A stretch of 64,000 bases of DNA, from the NCBI GenBank assembly GCA_963799105.1, contig CAWCVR010000002.1, forward strand, positions 682,001 to 746,000, read 5' to 3'. Shown one piece after another: positions 1 to 7,540 of the stretch. Source of the DNA: CAWCVR01 sp963799105 (GTDB lineage Bacteria; Acidobacteriota; Terriglobia; Bryobacterales; Bryobacteraceae). A model generated the notes under the pieces. The model saw nothing but the letters and a program-made list of their open reading frames with translations, was not told where the DNA came from and did not search any database. Each line of letters opens with the position of its first letter. The stretch's first letter is position 1. Made by a program: the position numbers and the translations under genes.

Positions 1-349
1 AAGAGCCGCACACCACCTTGAATCCGTTGAACTCCGGCGGATTGTGGCTGCCAGTGATCATCACGCCGCCATCGGCCTGCAGATGAAACACCGAGTAGTA
101 GAGCACCGGCGTGGGCGCCACGCCGATGTCGGTGACCTGGCAGCCGCTAGAGAGCAGTCCCTTCATGAGGGCGTTGCGCAGCCGAGGGGAGCTCAGGCGC
201 GTGTCGCGTCCCAGGCAAATCTTCCTGCCCGCGTGCCGCCGCAGGAACGTGCCGAACGCCTGGCCCAGGGCCTCGATGTCGGGATCGAGAAACTCCACCT
301 CAGCGACGCCGCGGATGTCGTATTCACGAAAGATCGTCGGTTTCAGCAT
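1..349 (-). CDS. Phosphomannomutase/phosphoglucomutase, N-terminal part (runs off left edge)
   Basis: Interconverts hexose-1- and hexose-6-phosphates for nucleotide-sugar and envelope synthesis; cytoplasmic. The reverse strand reads from ATG at 349 as MLKPTIFREYDIRGVAE, the usual opening of this family, followed by the substrate-loop GRDTR-type segment (CLGRDTRLSSPRLR) and, just before the edge, TGSHNPPEFNGFK. That last stretch contains the active-site phosphoserine motif (T-x-S-H-N-P). Only about 116 residues of an expected ~450 are inside the window. It is transcribed divergently from the TldD-like gene. ManB/AlgC and Pgm subtypes cannot be separated from this fragment. Confidence 0.9.
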   Translation of the reverse strand, partial: MLKPTIFREYDIRGVAEVEFLDPDIEALGQAFGTFLRRHAGRKICLGRDTRLSSPRLRNALMKGLLSSGCQVTDIGVAPTPVLYYSVFHLQADGGVMITGSHNPPEFNGFKVVCGS

Positions 350-425
350 GTGAGGATGTCCAACCACCATTATGCTCGGGCCAGCGGCGAACAACCGCAC
401 CGGGAGGGGATGTTATCCTAAGACC

Positions 426-2129
426 TTGGCCTCCCAAACCGCCCTCCGCCTGGCGCTGATCCTTGCCGGGGCGCTCTCCGCCGCCGCCCAGCCTTCCGTC
501 CTGCTGGACGCCATGAGCCAGGAGCTGAACCGCAACTTCCTTGTTTTGAAGGAGAAAGCGGACACTCCGCCGTACTACATGAGTTACGAGGCGACCGAAG
601 CGGAGTACCGCTCCTTCACTGGGACGCTGGGCACGGTCGAACCCCTGTCGCAGGGGAAGAACCGCGTGCTGGACGTCTCCGTACGGGTGGGTTCGCCCAA
701 ACTGGACAACTACCATCGGGTCCGCGGCCAGGGCGGCGCCAGCCAGGGCCAGTTTACGTCCGGGGCGCTCCTGACCTTCGAGGACGCGGTCAACTCCATC
801 AAGCAGCGGCTGTGGCTGGAGACCGACCGGGCCTATCGGGCGGCGGCCGAGCGCTTCATTCGCATCCAGACCAACTCCCAGGTTCGCGTGGCGGAAGCCG
901 ACGACTCGGACGATTTCTCCTCGGAACCGCCGTCGGTGATGGAAGAAAAGCCGGTGGAACTGAAGTTCGACGAAGCCGCGTGGCGCGAGCGGATCCGCAA
1001 GCTATCGGCGCGGTTCCAGGGCTATCCCGGCGTGCTGACTTCGCATGTCACGGTCACCGCGCAGACGGACATGCGCTATTTCACCAACACCGAGGGGTCG
1101 CGCATCCGGCACGGCCGCGGGTATGCCAGTGTGGTGATTGGCGCCTCGGCCAAGGCCGGCGACGGCACGGATCTCAGCACGTTCGAAACTTTCGAGGCGG
1201 TGGAGGCGGCGGGATTGCCGGACGACCGGACGCTAGCGGCCGCCATCGACCGGGTGGCGAGCGATCTCACCAGGCTGTTGCAGGCGCCCGAGGCGGAGCC
1301 CTTCGTGGGCCCGGCAATCTTCTCGGGACGGGCGGCGGGTGTGTTCTTCCACGAGATCTTCGGCCATCGCGTGGAAGGCCACCGGCAGAAGGACGAGAGC
1401 GAAGGCCAGACCTTCACCAAGAGCGTGGGGACGAAGGTGCTTCCCGATTTTCTCTCGGTGGTGTTCGACCCCACGCTTCGCAAAATGGACGGGGTGGATT
1501 TGAACGGGTGGTACGATTACGACGACGAGGGCGTGAAGGCGCGTCCCGTGACGGCGGTGGATGGTGGCGTGCTGAAGACGTTCCTGATGTCGCGGTCGCC
1601 CATCAAGGGATTCGACCATTCCAACGGGCACGGGCGCCGTCAACCGGGGTACGAGGTGGTTTCGCGGCAATCCAACCTGATCGTGCAATCGAGCCGCGCC
1701 GTCGCGGAGGCGAAGCTGCGGCAACTGCTGCTGGATGAGGTAGGCCGGCAGAACAAGCCGTACGGCCTGTATTTCCGCGACATCACCGGTGGGTTTACGA
1801 CCACACAGCGCGCCGGCCTTCAGGCGTTCAAGGTGATTCCGGTGATCGTTTACCGGGTGTACGCCGACGGACGGCCGGACGAACTGGTGCGGGGGGCGGA
1901 CATCGTGGGCACGCCGCTGGCGAGTTTCAGCAAGATCCTGGCGACCGGCGACCGGGCGGAAGTGTTTAACGGATACTGCGGGGCGGAGTCGGGAACCGTG
2001 CCGGTTTCGGCGGTTTCGCCGTCGATCCTGGTGTCGGAGATCGAGATCGAGAAGAAAGCCAAGTCGAACGACCGGCCGCCGTTGCTTCCCGCGCCCGCAG
2101 CCGCGGAGAACCAGGGAGGCCGGCGGTGA
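426..2129 (+). CDS. tldD: TldD-like metalloprotease, exported
   Basis: TldD/PmbA (U62) family peptidase of about 567 residues. The metal site is intact: FFHEIFGHRVEGH carries the HExxxH motif, and a C-terminal Cys (FNGYCGAESG) matches the third ligand known for TldD. I prefer TTG at 426 because it gives a clean Sec-type signal peptide (hydrophobic LALILAGALSAAAQ); an in-frame ATG at 372 would add 18 charged residues. Classical TldD is cytoplasmic, so an exported form is notable. The next gene is a homologue without the metal motif, so the two resemble an active TldD plus inactive TldE/PmbA heterodimer. The substrate is unknown; TldD/E elsewhere cleave unstructured peptides such as microcin B17 precursor and CcdA. 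Confidence 0.85.
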   Translation: MASQTALRLALILAGALSAAAQPSVLLDAMSQELNRNFLVLKEKADTPPYYMSYEATEAEYRSFTGTLGTVEPLSQGKNRVLDVSVRVGSPKLDNYHRVRGQGGASQGQFTSGALLTFEDAVNSIKQRLWLETDRAYRAAAERFIRIQTNSQVRVAEADDSDDFSSEPPSVMEEKPVELKFDEAAWRERIRKLSARFQGYPGVLTSHVTVTAQTDMRYFTNTEGSRIRHGRGYASVVIGASAKAGDGTDLSTFETFEAVEAAGLPDDRTLAAAIDRVASDLTRLLQAPEAEPFVGPAIFSGRAAGVFFHEIFGHRVEGHRQKDESEGQTFTKSVGTKVLPDFLSVVFDPTLRKMDGVDLNGWYDYDDEGVKARPVTAVDGGVLKTFLMSRSPIKGFDHSNGHGRRQPGYEVVSRQSNLIVQSSRAVAEAKLRQLLLDEVGRQNKPYGLYFRDITGGFTTTQRAGLQAFKVIPVIVYRVYADGRPDELVRGADIVGTPLASFSKILATGDRAEVFNGYCGAESGTVPVSAVSPSILVSEIEIEKKAKSNDRPPLLPAPAAAENQGGRR

Positions 2130-2245
2130 GAAGCTGTAAAAAAACCGGTTGGCAGGCGGAAGCGCCTGCCCCACCTTCCGGCAGATCCTGTGGCGGCGAT
2201 GTGGGACAGACGCTTTCGTCTGTCAGCCAGGGAGGCCGGCGGTGA
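2111..2245. repeat. 19-bp direct repeat flanking a palindromic element between the TldD-like genes
   Basis: CCAGGGAGGCCGGCGGTGA occurs exactly at 2111-2129 and again at 2227-2245. The first copy contains the stop codon of the upstream gene (TGA 2127-2129); the second contains the GGAGG ribosome-binding site and GTG start (2242) of the downstream gene. The 97 bp between them carry the hairpin-rich repeat described in the next entry. The simplest reading is that the genes once overlapped by GTGA and that an insertion duplicated a 19-bp target while leaving both genes intact. Confidence 0.85.
2148..2224. repeat. Dispersed palindromic repeat, family 1, copy 1
   Basis: Begins GTTGGCAGGCGGAAGCGCC and contains a hairpin GGCAGGCG/CGCCTGCC, a CCACCTT...GGCGGCGA centre and a second hairpin GACAGACG/CGTCTGTC. 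Related copies follow both small secreted-protein genes (6869-6930 and 7456-7520). It resembles REP/BIME-type intergenic elements in organisation. Confidence 0.75.
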
Positions 2246-3993
2246 AGCGGGCATTGACGGCGGCCGTGGGCGCGTCCATGGGACTTTTTGCGATCGCGGG
2301 CCGGGCGCAGAGCGCGGAGCCCTCCCCCGAGCCGCTGTTCCGCGCCATGCGCGACGAGATCGAACGGTCCCGCAAGCTCTCGATCCCCAACCTGGAGCCG
2401 CCGTACTTCATCCAGTACGGGATCGACGCGCAGGAGACCTTCTCGGTGTCGGCGAGCCTGGGCGGGCTGTTGACACGGCGCCGGCAGCGGTTCCGCTCGC
2501 CGGAGGTGCAGGTACGGGTGGGCGACTACAAATTCGACAACTCGAATTTCGGCGGGGGCGGCGGCGGTTCCCGCTACGACCTGGAGCGGTTCCCGGTAGA
2601 GGATTCCTACCCGGTGCTGCGCCGCTACCTGTGGCTGGAGACCGATTCGGCGTACAAGGGCGCGGTGGAAGCGCTGTCGCGCAAGCGCGCGGCGCTGCGC
2701 AATATTACGCAAAACGAGCAGCTAAACGACTTCGCGCACGCCCAACCGGTTCACTACATCCGCGAGTTCCAGCCCCTGGTGGTGGACGAGGGTGCGTTGG
2801 CGAACCGCGTGCGCGCCCTTTCGGCGATTTTCGCGCGGTTCCCGGAGGTGAAATTCTCGACCGTCGATCTGGAAGCGAGCCAGGGCGGCTACTACCTGGA
2901 GAACTCCGAAGGCACCGAGGTGAAGGTTCCCGAGAGCGTGACGGCGCTGCGCGTCCGCGCGGTGGCCCAGGCCGCCGACGGAGCTACGGTGCGGGACTTC
3001 GCCTTCTTTCACGCCCTGGATGTGGGCGGTCTGCCGGACGAAGCGGAGTTGAACCGGGACGTGGCGGCGGTGGCCCAGAACGTCGTGGCGCTGACGCGCG
3101 CGCCCAAGGGCGAGGACTACAACGGTCCGGTGCTGTTCGAAGGCGCGGCGGGGGCCCAATTGTTCGCCCAGGTGCTGGGTGAGAACCTGGCGGTGACGCG
3201 GCGCATCGAGGGCGGGCGCGGCGGCGAAGCGCCCGCAGGCGAGCTCGACGGGCGGATTGGAACGCGGGTGCTGCCGGCGACGTTCGACGTGGTGGACGAC
3301 CCGGCGCGGCAGGCGTGGAAGGGGCGGCCGCTGTTCGGCAGTTACGATGTGGACCGCGAAGGCGTGCCGGCCAAGCCGCTGCAGGTGGTGGAAAAGGGCG
3401 TGCTCAAGAGCTTCCTGCTGACGCGGCAGCCGGTGCGCGGGTTCGAGGGTTCGAACGGCCGGGCGCGGATGCCCGGCCGGGGCGGGACCAGTCTGGCCGG
3501 AATCGGCAACCTGATCGTGACCTCTTCGGAGACGACGCCCGCCGCGGATTTGAAGGGTAAGCTGATCGAGCTGATCCGGACGCGCAACAAGCCATACGGG
3601 ATGCTGGTTCGCAAGATGGATTTCCCGTCCACGGCAACCACGGACGATGCGCGGCGGGTGATGCAGTCGCAGCAAGGGAGCGCGCATCCGGTCAGCCTGC
3701 CGCTGCTGGTTTACAAAGTGTTTGCGGACGGCCACGAAGAGCTGGTGCGCGGGATGCAGTTTCACGGGCTCGGCGCGCGGTCGCTGCGGGATATTCTGGC
3801 GGCGGGTGACGACGGCGCGCCGTTCGACTTCATGGATAGCCCGGCTCCGTTTGCCCTGGTGGGGTACGCGTCTTTTGCCACGGAGGCCTGTGTGGTGGCG
3901 CCGTCGGTTCTGATTGACGATCTGGAACTGCGCCCGGCGGATGACGAGCAGCCCAAGCTGCCGTTGGTGCCGGCGCCGGAGATTTCGCACTAA
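2242..3993 (+). CDS. TldE/PmbA-like protein lacking the metal motif, exported
   Basis: A 583-residue member of the TldD/PmbA family with a signal peptide (VKRALTAAVGASMGLFAIAGRAQSA from GTG 2242, RBS GGAGG at 2231). At the position where the upstream protein has HEIFGH, this one reads FAQVLGEN, so the HExxxH zinc site is absent. That is the same asymmetry as TldD (active) and TldE/PmbA (inactive partner). The remaining fold markers are kept, including a glycine-rich LFGSYDVDREGVPAKPL region and VLKSFLLTRQPVRGF. It probably pairs with the upstream protein outside the cytoplasm. The original start overlapped the upstream stop; a 116-bp repeat-bearing insertion now separates them. Confidence 0.85.
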   Translation: MKRALTAAVGASMGLFAIAGRAQSAEPSPEPLFRAMRDEIERSRKLSIPNLEPPYFIQYGIDAQETFSVSASLGGLLTRRRQRFRSPEVQVRVGDYKFDNSNFGGGGGGSRYDLERFPVEDSYPVLRRYLWLETDSAYKGAVEALSRKRAALRNITQNEQLNDFAHAQPVHYIREFQPLVVDEGALANRVRALSAIFARFPEVKFSTVDLEASQGGYYLENSEGTEVKVPESVTALRVRAVAQAADGATVRDFAFFHALDVGGLPDEAELNRDVAAVAQNVVALTRAPKGEDYNGPVLFEGAAGAQLFAQVLGENLAVTRRIEGGRGGEAPAGELDGRIGTRVLPATFDVVDDPARQAWKGRPLFGSYDVDREGVPAKPLQVVEKGVLKSFLLTRQPVRGFEGSNGRARMPGRGGTSLAGIGNLIVTSSETTPAADLKGKLIELIRTRNKPYGMLVRKMDFPSTATTDDARRVMQSQQGSAHPVSLPLLVYKVFADGHEELVRGMQFHGLGARSLRDILAAGDDGAPFDFMDSPAPFALVGYASFATEACVVAPSVLIDDLELRPADDEQPKLPLVPAPEISH

Positions 3994-4005
3994 CCGAGGC
4001 CCGAT

Positions 4006-6351
4006 TTGCGCCTGCTCGGCCGTTACATATTCCGCGAAGTGGTTTCGAGCGCCGTACTGGGGACGCTGCTGGCCACATTCGTGGTGTTCCTGCAGAGGCT
4101 CGATGAACTGTTCAAGGTCCTAGTGGGAAGCAACGCCGCCCCGCAGACGGTGGCCGCGTTGTTCCTTTGGGCGCTGCCGCCGGTTCTGCCGCTCACCATT
4201 CCGTTCGGCGTGCTGGTGGGGATTCTGATCGGGCTGGGGCGGCTGGCGAGCGATGGCGAGATCATCGCCATGCGGGCGGCGGGGGTTTCCAGCCGCAAGG
4301 TGATTCTGCCGGTGTTGCTGTTCGCCGGCCTGGGACTGGGAGTGGCGGCGTTTTCGTCGTTGCGGCTGGCGCCGCTGGCGATGCGGGAGAGAACGCGGAT
4401 CATGCGGGACATCGAAGCCACAAAGATCTCGGCCGACATCGAGCCGCGCGTCTTCGACGAGAATTTTCCCAACCACATTTTGTACGTGGGAGAAGTGAAG
4501 GCGTTCGAGGCCGGGCAGGCGATCTGGTCGCCGGTGTTCCTGGCCGACGTCACGCCTCCCGAGCAGCGATCGAGCGGGATGAAGGGCAAGGCCGACGGCC
4601 CCATGATTACGGTTTCGAAGCAAGCCATCGCGGTCTCGGAGCCGAAAGAGAACCGGATTCAGCTCAGTCTCAGCGGCGTGGCCACGCACGAGATGGGGAA
4701 GGATACGGTGTCCAACGACAGCGAGTCCAAGGCCAGCCAGCAGGTGCTGGACGCGAAGCCGCCCAATCTGGATTCGTTCAATTCGTATTCGATGAGCACG
4801 CGGCAGTTGCTGCGCTACCGGGGTCCCGAGTGGGTGGACATGGGGATCGAGCTGCACCGCCGCTTCGCCTTTCCGGTGGCTTGCCTCGTGCTGGCGATCA
4901 TGGGTATTCCGCTGGGGATCGGGACGCGCAAGGGCGGGAAGTCGGCGGGCTACGTCAATGCCATCTTCCTGGCGTTTTTCTGCTACTACGGGGCGTGGAT
5001 CTGGCTCACCAAGATGGCGCGTACGCAGTTGCTGCCCATCCCGGTGGCGGCATGGCTGCCAAACGTGGTGTTGGGCTTGATGGGCCTGGTGTTCATGGCG
5101 CGCATGGAGCAGCCGGGCGACAGCGACATGCTGGACGGCATCAAGCGATGGTTCGGGCTCTTGACGGCGAAGCTCCGGCGCAGGGACGACGCGGCCGGCG
5201 AGGGCGCACGACGCGCTCCGTGGAAGGTGCCGCTGTTGCCGCAGATCCTGGACACCTACATGCTGACCAACTTCCTGTTCTACCTGGTGCTGGTGGCAGC
5301 CGGCTTGGTGTCGCTGATCCTGATGTACAACTTCTTCGAGCTGATGGCCAGCGCCTTCAAGAACAGCACGTTCAGCACGCTGCTGACGTATCTGCTGTTC
5401 CTGACGCCGCAACTGATCTACGATACTCTGCCGCTCAGCGCGCTGGTGGCGGTGCTGGCCAATTTCGGCGTGCTCAGCAAGAACAACGAGATCACCGCGT
5501 TCAAGGCTTGCGGGGTGAGCCTGTATCGCCTGGCGCTGCCGGTGGTGCTGGGCAGCACGTTGTGCGCCGGAGCGCTGTTCGCGTTCGATTACTCCTATCT
5601 GCCGAAAGCCAACCATCAGCAGGAGAAACTGCGGGACGAGATTCTGGGCCGCGCCAAGAAGACGTATCAGCAGACGGACCACACATGGATCATGGGGCGT
5701 AGCGAACCGGGACAGCCTGCGCGGATCTACTACTACAATTTCTTCGATACCTCGGCTGTGCAGATGAACGGCGTCAGCGTTTTCGAACTGGAGCCGGGCA
5801 GCTTCGCCCTGACGCGCGAAATCTCCGCGGCGCGCGCCGTGTGGAGCCCGTCGCTGCGCGGCGGGTCGTGGATCTTCGAGGACGGGTGGAGCTGCGTCTA
5901 CAAGGGCCTTGGCTGCGACAAGTACAACGCCTTCCAGGGCAAGACTGCGACCTTTCCGGATCTGACCGAAGGGCCGGATTATTTCCTCGCCGAAGCGGTG
6001 CAGGACAAGCAGATGAATTTCCTGGAGCTGGACCGGTATGTCGGGAACCTGAAACAGCGCGGCTACAACGCCACCAAGTTCCAGGTGCAGTATTACCGGA
6101 AGTTCGCCATGCCGCTGGCGGCGCTGGTGCTGGCGATGATCGCGGTACCGTTCGGGTTCATGGTGGGCAGCCGCGGGGCCATGACGGGAATCGGCGTGAG
6201 CCTGGTGATCGCCATCGCGTACCGGGGCACCGAGCCCTTGTTCGCCAAGATCGGGGAAGCGGGGCTGTTGGATCCGGCTCTGGCCGCCTGGGCGCCCGAC
6301 GCGATCTTCGCGCTGGTAGGGATGTATTTCCTGCTGCGGATGAGAAGCTGA
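4006..6351 (+). CDS. lptFG: LptF-LptG fusion, LPS export permease
   Basis: A 781-residue membrane protein made of two YjgP/YjgQ (LptF/LptG) domains in tandem. The first starts at residue 1 (LLGRYIFREVVSSAVLG), with a second half around TTG-independent residues 405 onward opening ILDTYMLTNFLFYLVLVAAG. Each half has the family arrangement of transmembrane helices around a periplasmic beta-jellyroll. The permease normally works as an LptF/LptG heterodimer with the LptB2 ATPase to lift LPS from the inner membrane; here both subunits are one chain. The start is TTG at 4006, 12 bp after the previous stop, so it may be co-transcribed with the TldD-like pair. The LPS role is from family knowledge. 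Confidence 0.88.
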   Translation: MRLLGRYIFREVVSSAVLGTLLATFVVFLQRLDELFKVLVGSNAAPQTVAALFLWALPPVLPLTIPFGVLVGILIGLGRLASDGEIIAMRAAGVSSRKVILPVLLFAGLGLGVAAFSSLRLAPLAMRERTRIMRDIEATKISADIEPRVFDENFPNHILYVGEVKAFEAGQAIWSPVFLADVTPPEQRSSGMKGKADGPMITVSKQAIAVSEPKENRIQLSLSGVATHEMGKDTVSNDSESKASQQVLDAKPPNLDSFNSYSMSTRQLLRYRGPEWVDMGIELHRRFAFPVACLVLAIMGIPLGIGTRKGGKSAGYVNAIFLAFFCYYGAWIWLTKMARTQLLPIPVAAWLPNVVLGLMGLVFMARMEQPGDSDMLDGIKRWFGLLTAKLRRRDDAAGEGARRAPWKVPLLPQILDTYMLTNFLFYLVLVAAGLVSLILMYNFFELMASAFKNSTFSTLLTYLLFLTPQLIYDTLPLSALVAVLANFGVLSKNNEITAFKACGVSLYRLALPVVLGSTLCAGALFAFDYSYLPKANHQQEKLRDEILGRAKKTYQQTDHTWIMGRSEPGQPARIYYYNFFDTSAVQMNGVSVFELEPGSFALTREISAARAVWSPSLRGGSWIFEDGWSCVYKGLGCDKYNAFQGKTATFPDLTEGPDYFLAEAVQDKQMNFLELDRYVGNLKQRGYNATKFQVQYYRKFAMPLAALVLAMIAVPFGFMVGSRGAMTGIGVSLVIAIAYRGTEPLFAKIGEAGLLDPALAAWAPDAIFALVGMYFLLRMRS

Positions 6352-6520
6352 CGGCGTATCTCCGCACGGCGTTCTGAGAGGCCTGTAACCGAAGGGCGGG
6401 CAGACGCGCCTATACCAGTGCGAGCCAATTTGAATACGGATTGCATGGCGGAGAAGGGAAGCCGCCTGGCATTCGAGTTCGGCTCTTTCGGATCAAAACG
6501 TTACATAGGAGAACTCTGTC
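6352..6520 (+). promoter_or_regulatory. Leader region shared with the second small-protein gene
   Basis: The bases before the small secreted-protein gene match those before its paralogue at 6970-7109: AGTGCGAGCCAA at 6418, a GGCGG...CCGCC hairpin at about 6446-6467, and the RBS context ACATAGGAGAACT just before ATG. The conservation suggests a functional 5' leader, or simply recent duplication. No clear promoter hexamers were identified. Confidence 0.4.
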
Positions 6521-6844
6521 ATGAAAAAGTCTGTGTTGTTAACCGGAATTCTGGCCGCTGCTTCGATCTCAATCGGCTACGCAAGGACATACGATGTCGA
6601 TCTCTCGCACGCCACGCAGGCGGGCACGGTGCAACTGAAGGCTGGTTCGTACCGCGTGAAGGTGGATGGCGACAAGGCCATCTTCACCGACGTCGATTCA
6701 GACAAGCAGTACAGCGTCCCGGTGAAGGTCGAGAACGCCGCCAAGAAGTTCGAATACACCAGGATCGACGAAACCGTCAACGGCAACGCCGGCATGCTCA
6801 AAGACATCCAGTTGGGCGGGTCCACCACCCAGATCGATTTTTAG
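6521..6844 (+). CDS. Small secreted protein, copy 1 of a tandem pair
   Basis: 107 residues with a Sec signal peptide (MKKSVLLTGILAAASISIGYA) and a mature domain of about 85 residues rich in beta-prone segments (AGTVQLKAGSYRVKVDGDKAIF, split here by a loop). RBS AGGAG lies 8-12 bp before ATG. The neighbour at 7110-7433 is about three-quarters identical, including the C-terminal DIQLGGSTTQIDF. Small proteins of this type are common in Acidobacteriota; I cannot assign a function. The extracytoplasmic location is inferred from the signal peptide. Confidence 0.8.
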   Translation: MKKSVLLTGILAAASISIGYARTYDVDLSHATQAGTVQLKAGSYRVKVDGDKAIFTDVDSDKQYSVPVKVENAAKKFEYTRIDETVNGNAGMLKDIQLGGSTTQIDF

Positions 6845-6868
6845 GCCCCGGAACCCAGGAAGAAGTTC

Positions 6869-6930
6869 GTTGGCAGGCTGGTGCGCCTGTCCCACCTTCG
6901 GCGGCGAGGCGGGACAGGCGTTTTTGCGTG
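6869..6930. repeat. Dispersed palindromic repeat, family 1, copy 2
   Basis: Starts GTTGGCAGGCTGGTGCGCC, continues TGTCCCACCTTCGGCGGCGA and ends GCGGGACAGGCGTTTTTGCG. It lies 25 bp after the small secreted-protein stop codon and matches the elements at 2148 and 7456. Confidence 0.7.
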
Positions 6931-7109
6931 GAGAGATGGCGGGGTAACTCCGGCGGGTATTTTGAAGAATCTGTAACCCGGTAGGAGGCAACTCCGCCTA
7001 TGCAAGTGCGAGCCAACTTGAATACAAGTTCGCAAGGCGGTCGGGAGAGGCCGCCTGGCGTTAGGGCTTAGCTCGTATAAATCAGAACGCTACATAGGAG
7101 AACTGTGTC

Positions 7110-7433
7110 ATGAAGAAGTCTGTGTTGTTAACTGGAATTCTCGCCCTTGCTTCGATCTCGATCGCATACTCAAAGTCGTACAACGTGAGTTTCTCGCGCG
7201 CTACGCAGGCCGGCAGCGTGCAACTGAAGGCCGGTTCCTACGAAGTGAAGCTGGATAGCGACAAGGCCATTTTCACCGACGTCGATTCGTCCAAGAAGTA
7301 CAGCGTCCCGATGAAAGTCGAGAACGCCGCCAAGAAGTTCGACTACACCAAGATTGAAACAACCAACAGCGGCAACGTCGATACGCTCAAAGACATCCAG
7401 TTGGGCGGGTCCACCACCCAGATCGATTTCTAG
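7110..7433 (+). CDS. Small secreted protein, copy 2 of a tandem pair
   Basis: 107 residues, near-duplicate of the gene at 6521 with the same signal peptide opening (MKKSVLLTGILALASISIAY) and the same C-terminus. Coding divergence is mostly conservative (for example DSDKQYSVPVK against DSSKKYSVPMK), so both copies appear to be under selection. The duplicated unit is about 590 bp and includes leader, gene and trailing palindromic repeat. Function unknown. Confidence 0.8.
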   Translation: MKKSVLLTGILALASISIAYSKSYNVSFSRATQAGSVQLKAGSYEVKLDSDKAIFTDVDSSKKYSVPMKVENAAKKFDYTKIETTNSGNVDTLKDIQLGGSTTQIDF

Positions 7434-7455
7434 GCCCCGGAAGCTGGAGAAAAGC

Positions 7456-7520
7456 GGTTGGCCGCCGGAAGCGCCTGCCCCGCCTTGGGCGGCGAGATGG
7501 GACGGGCGCTCTTGCGTGTC
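7456..7520. repeat. Dispersed palindromic repeat, family 1, copy 3
   Basis: Reads GGTTGGCCGCCGGAAGCGCC followed by TGCCCCGCCTTGGGCGGCGA and a right hairpin arm GACGGGCGCTCTTGCGTGTC. It trails the second small-protein gene at the same distance as copy 2 trails the first, so it was part of the duplicated unit. Confidence 0.65.
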
Positions 7521-7540
7521 TACCTGACAGCCCCCTTTGC

